Of a stretch of 9,404 bases of DNA, positions 4,916-9,404 are shown piece after piece. Within the stretch, counting starts at the first letter, position 1, and each line of letters begins with the position of its first letter. This DNA is from CBDUVZ01 sp965370805 (lineage in GTDB: Bacteria > Hydrothermota > Tepidihabitantia > Tepidihabitantales > Tepidihabitantaceae). The notes under the pieces are model-generated. The model worked only from the letters and a program-made list of their open reading frames with translations, ran no database searches and was not told the DNA's origin. The position numbers and the translations under genes are program-made. The stretch covers positions 1 through 9,404 of the forward strand of contig CBDUVZ010000117.1 of the NCBI GenBank assembly GCA_965370805.1, written 5' to 3'.

Positions 4916-6216
4916 TTCTTTTTCAGGACCAGGCCGACCCGGCGGTAGACCGCGTTGACATGACGTGTGAGCCGTTCAAGGCTGAACACCCGGCCCAGCG
5001 TGCGGCGGTCGAGCAGCGACGCAACGATCCGGTCACTGCGGGCGAGTTCAGGGAACGGGGTCCCGGTATCGCGGGCGCGGAACGCGAGTTTCTGGACCAA
5101 CCGGTAGGCCTTGTCCCGATCCATCTTCGTCCTGACCAGCGCGAGCAGCAGTGTCTGGGAGAAGAAGACCCCGCCCGACGCGTTGAGGTTCTCCTTCATG
5201 CGGTCCGTGTTCACCACAAGGCCCGAGAGTACGCCATGGAGCCGCCGGATCAGGTAGTGGAGCAGGATTGTGGCGTCGGGGATGACGATTCGCTCGGAGG
5301 ATGAATTGGACAGATCGCGCTCGTGCCAGAGCGGGATGTTCTCCATGCCGACCTGCGCGTAGGAGCGGACGACCCGTGCCAGGCCGGTGACGCGCTCACA
5401 GATTATCGGGTTCTTCTTGTGGGGCATGGCGGATGAGCCGCGCTGTCCGGAGCCAAACGGTTCGGCCAGTTCGCCGATCTCGGTTCGCTGCAGGTTGCGG
5501 ATTTCGACCGCGATTCGTTCGAGTCCCGTGGCGGTCAGCGCCAGAACAGAAAGCAGGTAGGCGTGACGGTCACGCGGGATCACCTGGGTCGAGACCGGCT
5601 CGGGCTTCAGGCCCAGTCGACCGAGGACGCGCGCTTCGAGTCTCGGGCCAAGCTGGGTGTAGGAGCCGACCGCGCCGGATATCTTGCCGTAGTGCATCTC
5701 GGCAATCGCGGACTGGAGCCGGTTGAGGTTGCGGTTCGTCTCTTCGTACCAGGACAGGGCTTTGAGTCCGAAGGTTATCGGCTCGGCGTGGACCCCGTGG
5801 GTGCGGCCGATCATCGGCGTGTGTTTGTACTCGAGTGCCAGCCGCGCGCATTCGATGCGGATGTCGCGGAGCGCGGACACGATGATCTCGAGGGCCGAGA
5901 TACAGCGCAGGGAGAGCGCGGTGTCGACGATGTCGTAGGACGTGAGGCCGTAGTGGACGTACTTGCCTGCTTTCGGGATGCTCCGGGCGACGCTTCTGGT
6001 GAATGCGATGACGTCGTGGTTGGTCTGCTTCTCGAACCGTTCGATTTCGCGGAGCTTGAAGGTTGCGTGCTGGATTGCGCGGGCCGCGGTCTTCGGGATG
6101 ATGTCCAGTTCGGCCTGGGCCTGGGCGACCGCTTTTTCCACCAGGAGCCAGGAATTGAACTTCGCTTCCTCGTTCCAGAGGGCGGCCATTTCCGGGGTTG
6201 TGTATCGTTTTATCAT
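4912..6216 (-). CDS. purB: adenylosuccinate lyase
   Basis: Cytoplasmic enzyme of purine synthesis that releases fumarate at two steps: SAICAR to AICAR, and adenylosuccinate to AMP. The 434-residue length is typical of the shorter bacterial form. The fumarase/aspartase superfamily signature SSAMPHKKNP is at 261-270, with the catalytic serine in the flexible loop QRGSSAMP. Other conserved blocks are HYGLTSYDIVDTA (88-100), GRTHGVHAEPITFG (137-150, His140 the likely catalytic acid), KISGAVGSYTQL (178-189) and ERDLSNSSSERI (299-310). The N-terminal RYTTPEMAALW is also standard. The start at 6216 overlaps the protease stop by one base (TAATG), so translation is probably coupled to the htrA-like gene; only a modest AGG precedes it. 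Pairing a periplasmic protease with a purine enzyme is odd and may simply reflect a shared promoter. Confidence 0.96.
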   Translation of the reverse strand: MIKRYTTPEMAALWNEEAKFNSWLLVEKAVAQAQAELDIIPKTAARAIQHATFKLREIERFEKQTNHDVIAFTRSVARSIPKAGKYVHYGLTSYDIVDTALSLRCISALEIIVSALRDIRIECARLALEYKHTPMIGRTHGVHAEPITFGLKALSWYEETNRNLNRLQSAIAEMHYGKISGAVGSYTQLGPRLEARVLGRLGLKPEPVSTQVIPRDRHAYLLSVLALTATGLERIAVEIRNLQRTEIGELAEPFGSGQRGSSAMPHKKNPIICERVTGLARVVRSYAQVGMENIPLWHERDLSNSSSERIVIPDATILLHYLIRRLHGVLSGLVVNTDRMKENLNASGGVFFSQTLLLALVRTKMDRDKAYRLVQKLAFRARDTGTPFPELARSDRIVASLLDRRTLGRVFSLERLTRHVNAVYRRVGLVLKKK

Positions 6217-7304
6217 TATTGCCTGAAGTAGAGACGGATCGACTCGCCTTTCCGGTCGACGACGATGTCGATGACCGGGCCGAACCGTTCGTACTGCCGG
6301 GCGAAACCGGCAGCGGTCCTTACTGCCTTGCTTTGTGCCATGAGGATTACGTCGCCGGGTTTCATGCCGATGCCGGCGGCGGCCCCGCCTTGCTCGACTT
6401 CGACTACGACGACGCCGCTGCTGTAGGCGATGCCGAACCGGGAGCGCAGGTGGGAGTTGATGTTGCAGACGGTCGCGCCGAGCGCGGTTTCATACCGGGT
6501 GTATTTCGTATCGGCCGCGCCCCGGGCTTCGGCGACGAATTCCCGGACCGCGTCAATCGGGCGCGCGAACCCGATGCCTTCGGACCCGCCGGAATGGGAA
6601 AAGATGAAAGTGTTGATGCCGATAACCCGGCCGGCGGCGTTGACCAGCGGGCCACCCGAATTGCCGGGGTTGATGGCGGCGTCGGTCTGGATCAGGTCAG
6701 ACATGACCTGGCCGCGAGCGGTGTTGACGTCCCGGTGCAATGCGGAAATGACGCCGACCGTGACCGTCGGTTGGGCGTCCTGGAGCAGGAACCCGAACGG
6801 GTTGCCGAATGCGATTGCCCATTCGCCGATCATCAGGTCCGCGGACGTGCCGAGCGGAGCGGTGGGCAGATCGGTGCCGTCAATCCGCAGCAGGGCGAGG
6901 TCGAGCAGGTTGTTGATGCCGAGCAATTCGGCGTCCAACTCGCGGTTGTCGGGCAGGGTGACCTTGATGGCGGAGGCGTTACGGACTACGTGGGCGTTGG
7001 TGACTATCTCGCCGCTCCGGGATATGATGACGCCCGAGCCCATTGATTTCACTTCCTGCCGGTACTGCCGACGCGGGAAGAAGTCGCGGAAGAAGTCGTC
7101 GATTCCGAACCCGCCGAACGGGTCGTAGGTAACGACGCGAACCATGGTCACGACGACCGATACGACCGCGGGGCTGACTTCGCGCGCGGCTTCGGTGATA
7201 GCGTTCCGGCGTGATGCGGAGACGTCGTTACCGGGCACGGCACAGGCAATGCCGGCCGGTATGACAGCGGCGAGCAGAACACCCGCAATCAGATTCCTTT
7301 TCAT
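6216..7304 (-). CDS. Do/HtrA-type periplasmic serine protease with one PDZ domain
   Basis: An exported trypsin-like S1C protease that degrades or refolds damaged envelope proteins. Residues 1-22 are a signal peptide (MKRNLIAGVLLAAVIPAGIA). The catalytic triad is complete: His105 in VTNAHVV, Asp135 in NNLLDLALLRID and Ser216 in NPGNSGGPL. A glycine- and phenylalanine-rich loop with FFRDFFPRR (71-79) matches the regulatory LA-loop region of DegP/DegS relatives. A single PDZ domain follows at about 272-360 (SSGVVVVEVEQGGAAAAGI-like core and KPGDVI). At 362 residues it is closer to DegS-like one-PDZ proteins than to two-PDZ DegP; DegS-like membrane anchoring cannot be excluded since the signal could stay uncleaved. 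A promoter with its -10 ending 11 nt before the ATG predicts a near-leaderless mRNA. purB overlaps its stop. Confidence 0.93.
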   Translation of the reverse strand: MKRNLIAGVLLAAVIPAGIACAVPGNDVSASRRNAITEAAREVSPAVVSVVVTMVRVVTYDPFGGFGIDDFFRDFFPRRQYRQEVKSMGSGVIISRSGEIVTNAHVVRNASAIKVTLPDNRELDAELLGINNLLDLALLRIDGTDLPTAPLGTSADLMIGEWAIAFGNPFGFLLQDAQPTVTVGVISALHRDVNTARGQVMSDLIQTDAAINPGNSGGPLVNAAGRVIGINTFIFSHSGGSEGIGFARPIDAVREFVAEARGAADTKYTRYETALGATVCNINSHLRSRFGIAYSSGVVVVEVEQGGAAAGIGMKPGDVILMAQSKAVRTAAGFARQYERFGPVIDIVVDRKGESIRLYFRQ

Positions 7305-7315
7305 TGCTCAACCCG

Positions 7316-7344
7316 AGTGTAGCAACCGGACAGAGAAGCGTCAA
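7316..7344 (-). promoter_or_regulatory. promoter of the htrA-like-purB operon
   Basis: On the minus strand: TTGACG (7339-7344), a 17-nt spacer, TACACT (7316-7321), then 11 nt to the ATG at 7304. Transcription should start about 4-5 nt before the start codon. No Shine-Dalgarno lies between. Confidence 0.65.
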
Positions 7345-7387
7345 GCATCGGACCTGGTACCGGGGGCGGCATGAATTTCGGCTTCAG

Positions 7388-7423
7388 CCTGCCGAACAGG
7401 GATATGGATCATGTCCGGGCAGG
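7388..7423. terminator. hairpin after the TPR gene
   Basis: CCTGCC (7388-7393) pairs with GGCAGG (7418-7423). Inside it GGATATG and CATGTCC (read on either strand) form a second, nearly perfect 7-bp stem around a 3-nt loop. The structure begins 4 nt past the TPR stop at 7428. There is no T tract, so it may be a terminator of a non-classical kind or an mRNA-end stabiliser. Confidence 0.4.
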
Positions 7424-7427
7424 GAGG

Positions 7428-8348
7428 CTATTCCTGCCAGGTCTTGCGGAGCCAGTCGAGCGCACCGTTCGTTTTCCGCCAGGCTTCGTCGAGATGCTCG
7501 CATACTTCGACCGCTTCATCTTTACCGCCAGGGGTGATTCCGTCAGGCAGTTCTCCGGGTATCCGTTTCATGCGGAGAAGATAGTCGGGAACGTAGCGGT
7601 TCGATTCAAAGGCCGCGTGAAGCGCATCCCGGGCCTGGTCAGACTTGCCCCAGTTGCGGAACTGGAGCAGGGCCCGGGCGTATTCAAGACCGGCAGTCGA
7701 TTCATCGTAGCGGCATAAAAGCTTTGCCAGACCGGCGTCGTCGCCGGTCTCTGCCAGGTAGCCGGCGAGAACGTAGCGCAGCCCCTGGTTATCATTGGGG
7801 TTGAGCCGGAGCATATCCTTGAGGTGTGTGATTGCCAGGTCCTGCGCACCCATTGCCCAGAGGCATTCTGTGAGCGCGGCCCGCACCCGCATGTAGGGCC
7901 GGGTGCTGAAGATTCCCCAGAAATGGCCGACGTCCTCTTTGAAGGGTTTGGGACCAAGCGCTTGCTTGGCGGCTTCAATTCCTTTCTCAAGCAGTGAGCG
8001 TATCTGGTCCATGGTTTCAGCCTCATCGGCCAGGATGGCATAGGCGTCCGCGCAGTCCGGGGAGACGTGCAACGCCTCTCGGGCCAGTTCGAGTCGGCGC
8101 TTCGGGTCTTTTTCGTCCCAGGCGTCGTAGATGAGGTCCTGGGCTTTCTGGAGCGGGGTTTTCTCGGGCAGTTCGATTTCGCCCTGGAGCAGGCGGTTGG
8201 CGTATTCGCGCGCTTCTTCGTTCGAACTGAATTCCTTGTCGGCCATAGCCCTGAAGACGCCGTCGAACGTCCTTGCGCGTTCGCCCGGACCCGGCAGTTT
8301 CGGGGACTTGCTTGAAGAGCGCTTGCCGGTTTTTTTCTTCTTTGCCAT
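7428..8348 (-). CDS. ST7-like tetratricopeptide repeat protein
   Basis: A 306-residue cytoplasmic helical-repeat protein. It opens with a lysine- and serine-rich basic tail (MAKKKKTGKRSSSKS), then TPR-type helices from about residue 64 to 235: AREALHVSPDCADAYAILADEA (89-110), the strongly conserved EDVGHFWGIFSTRPYMR (128-144), LKDMLRLNPNDNQGLRYVLAG (166-186) and DALHAAFESNRYVPDYLL (231-248). These match bacterial relatives of the ST7 family, in which the segments around DVGHFWG, NPNDNQG and HVPDYLLG-like ends recur. The C-terminus (DEAVEVCEHLDEAWRKTNGALDWL) is also family-typical. The biochemical role is unknown; TPRs suggest protein binding. The ATG at 8348 is chosen because the frame further upstream is low-complexity and the promoter lies inside it. 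GAGGT is 5 nt upstream, but so is a -10 box, so it may be leaderless. Confidence 0.88.
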   Translation of the reverse strand: MAKKKKTGKRSSSKSPKLPGPGERARTFDGVFRAMADKEFSSNEEAREYANRLLQGEIELPEKTPLQKAQDLIYDAWDEKDPKRRLELAREALHVSPDCADAYAILADEAETMDQIRSLLEKGIEAAKQALGPKPFKEDVGHFWGIFSTRPYMRVRAALTECLWAMGAQDLAITHLKDMLRLNPNDNQGLRYVLAGYLAETGDDAGLAKLLCRYDESTAGLEYARALLQFRNWGKSDQARDALHAAFESNRYVPDYLLRMKRIPGELPDGITPGGKDEAVEVCEHLDEAWRKTNGALDWLRKTWQE

Positions 8349-8358
8349 AGTGGACCTC

Positions 8359-8386
8359 AGCGTAGCATTCTCAGGCAGGTAGTCAA
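8359..8386 (-). promoter_or_regulatory. promoter of the TPR gene
   Basis: On the minus strand: TTGACT (8381-8386), a 16-nt spacer, TACGCT (8359-8364), then 10 nt to the ATG at 8348. The predicted transcription start falls about 3-4 nt before the ATG, after the GAGGT that would otherwise look like a ribosome binding site. Confidence 0.6.
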
Positions 8387-8430
8387 GTTGTCCCGGTCCG
8401 GGAGGGCCATCTGAAGCGTCGGGATCGGAC

Positions 8431-8460
8431 TGTCGATTCGCCGGTGCCCGGTGTCGATTC
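8431..8460. repeat. paired TGTCGATTC between divergent promoters
   Basis: TGTCGATTC occurs at 8431-8439 and 8452-8460, start-to-start distance 21 bp, or two helical turns. It lies midway between the divergent TPR and Kelch promoters and could be a regulator site shared by both. Two copies of a 9-mer are weak evidence. Confidence 0.3.
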
Positions 8461-8528
8461 CTGTCCGTGTCCGTCCGGCTCCACGCCGGGGCAGAGCGGA
8501 CGACAAAGCTCTTTCCCGGAGCCGTGGG

Positions 8529-8557
8529 TTGACAGTTGGTGCCGGCGGCTGTAGTTT
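8529..8557 (+). promoter_or_regulatory. promoter of the Kelch-like gene
   Basis: Consensus -35 TTGACA (8529-8534), a 17-nt spacer and TAGTTT (8552-8557), ending only 6 nt before the ATG at 8564. The expected transcription start is the A of the start codon itself, so the mRNA would be truly leaderless. There is no Shine-Dalgarno sequence. Confidence 0.6.
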
Positions 8558-8563
8558 GATTCC

Positions 8564-9404
8564 ATGCGTTTACTGACAATAGCAGTGTTATCGGCAAGTT
8601 GTCTGACGGCCTTTGCGGAATGGAACCCGACTACATCCCTGCCCGCGCCGCGCTGGTATCCGGGCTGCTGCGCGTATGACGGGTACGTCTACGTGACCGG
8701 GGGCGAGCAGTCCGGTGCGAACAGCACGGTCTGGTATGCCGAAGCTCAGCCTGACGGGTCCCTCGGCACCTGGGTATCGACCACGAGCCTGCCGGCCGGT
8801 CGCATGTATCACGGGTGCGTGGCGCACGACGGGTACGTGTACGTGACCGGAGGGTACGGCGGCGGTTCGTATCGGAATACGGTCTGGTCTTCGCAGATCC
8901 AGCCCGACGGCTCGCTCGGCGCGTGGCAGACGGTTACCAGCCTGCCTGCCGCCCGCAGCGGCTTCGGCACTGTCGTGCACGACGGATACCTGTACGTGCT
9001 GGGCGGATACAATGGAAGCAGTGACTACCCGTCGGTATGGTTCGTCCCGATCGGGGACAGCGGGACCCTGGACGCGTGGGATTCGACCACCACTCTGCCC
9101 GCGGCTTACCGCTGCTCCGGTTCCTGCGCGTACCAGGGCTTTCTGTACGTGACCGGCGGCTTCTCGTGGGAACACCTGCCGGTTGCCCACAACCAGGTCT
9201 GGTATGCGCCGACGCAGCCTGATGGTTCGCTCGGCGCGTGGCAGACCGCGACGAACCTGCCTGCCGCCCGGTACGGTCATCCGTGCTGCGCGTGCGACGG
9301 GCGACTGCTGCTGACCGGGGGTCAGACCGCTTTCAGCTACTACCGCACAGTCTGGCACGGGAACGTCGGCGACAGCGGCACGGTGGACTTGTGGACCGCG
9401 ACCG
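8564..9404 (+). CDS. secreted Kelch-like beta-propeller protein, 3' end missing
   Basis: A continuous frame of 280 codons from the ATG at 8564 to the window edge, with no stop, so the C-terminus is unknown. Residues 1-18 are a signal peptide ending TAFA, followed by tandem repeats. The hallmark DGYVYVTGG or a variant recurs at residues about 39, 89, 140, 191 and 245, a period of 50-54. Each repeat then runs through TVWYA and QPDGSLGAW to a SLPAAR end, the pattern of Kelch-type propeller blades. Four full blades and part of a fifth are visible; a closed propeller usually needs six or seven. Repeats are similar even in DNA (8898-8923 against 9217-9242), a sign of recent tandem duplication or gene conversion. 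The many cysteines near blade starts (CCAYDG, SCAYQG, CCACDG) are unusual and might form disulfides outside the cell. Ligand unknown. A minus-strand frame covers the same DNA but lacks protein-like features. Confidence 0.85.
   Translation, partial: MRLLTIAVLSASCLTAFAEWNPTTSLPAPRWYPGCCAYDGYVYVTGGEQSGANSTVWYAEAQPDGSLGTWVSTTSLPAGRMYHGCVAHDGYVYVTGGYGGGSYRNTVWSSQIQPDGSLGAWQTVTSLPAARSGFGTVVHDGYLYVLGGYNGSSDYPSVWFVPIGDSGTLDAWDSTTTLPAAYRCSGSCAYQGFLYVTGGFSWEHLPVAHNQVWYAPTQPDGSLGAWQTATNLPAARYGHPCCACDGRLLLTGGQTAFSYYRTVWHGNVGDSGTVDLWTAT

Noticed and set aside
5563..6231. 222-codon plus-strand frame opposite purB
   Set aside because: No recognisable motifs and no ribosome binding site; the opposite strand is clearly adenylosuccinate lyase.
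6198..7046. 282-codon plus-strand frame opposite the htrA-like gene
   Set aside because: It is an acidic, Asp/Gly-rich frame with no domain, fully antisense to a protease with a complete catalytic triad; a high-GC shadow.
8349..8597. N-terminal extension of the TPR protein up to 8597
   Set aside because: The extra 83 residues are low-complexity and overlap the TPR promoter and the divergent Kelch gene start; the family's usual beginning is near MAKKKK at 8348.
8588..9358. 256-codon minus-strand frame opposite the Kelch-like gene
   Set aside because: It has repetitive Arg/Pro/Val-rich composition that mirrors the plus-strand repeats. The plus frame has a promoter, a signal peptide and recognisable blades.

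Overview
This is a GC-rich bacterial window holding ten protein genes I can support well, two small or uncertain ones, no RNA genes and no transposon. Adenylosuccinate lyase, a Do-type periplasmic protease, a lipoprotein and a secreted propeller protein point to a bacterium with an exported or periplasmic compartment. The short degenerate intergenic repeats and the unusual promoter-to-start spacing fit a little-studied, probably uncultured lineage. I cannot name the taxon from the sequence.

Left part (1-1581): a small lipoprotein gene (+) converges on an unrecognised 160-residue gene (-). The non-coding stretches beside them share a 35-bp degenerate direct repeat. Middle (1582-3350): two toxin-antitoxin modules point away from each other across a 295-bp gap. 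Leftward is a PIN-domain VapC-like toxin followed by a 63-residue putative antitoxin. Rightward is a MntA-like nucleotidyltransferase followed by a HepT-like HEPN ribonuclease, closed by a good hairpin terminator.

Right part, minus strand (7304 down to 3351): a Do/HtrA-like serine protease, purB overlapping it by one base, a possible 33-codon ORF coupled to purB by ATGA, an unrecognised 61-residue gene with a strong ribosome binding site, and a DUF362-type protein with two 4Fe-4S motifs. Above them is a separately promoted ST7-like TPR gene (-). Divergent from that is a secreted Kelch-like repeat protein (+) that runs off the right edge.

The most striking pattern is regulatory. Five genes that begin transcription units (vapC-like, mntA-like, htrA-like, the TPR gene and the Kelch gene) each have a TTGAC(A/T/G) -35 box, a 16-17 nt spacer and a recognisable -10 box ending only 6-12 nt before the start codon. 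Their mRNAs would be leaderless or nearly so. Several downstream genes (antitoxin, hepT, the 61-residue gene) instead carry Shine-Dalgarno sequences. In the PIN module this arrangement could itself make antitoxin translation outrun toxin translation.
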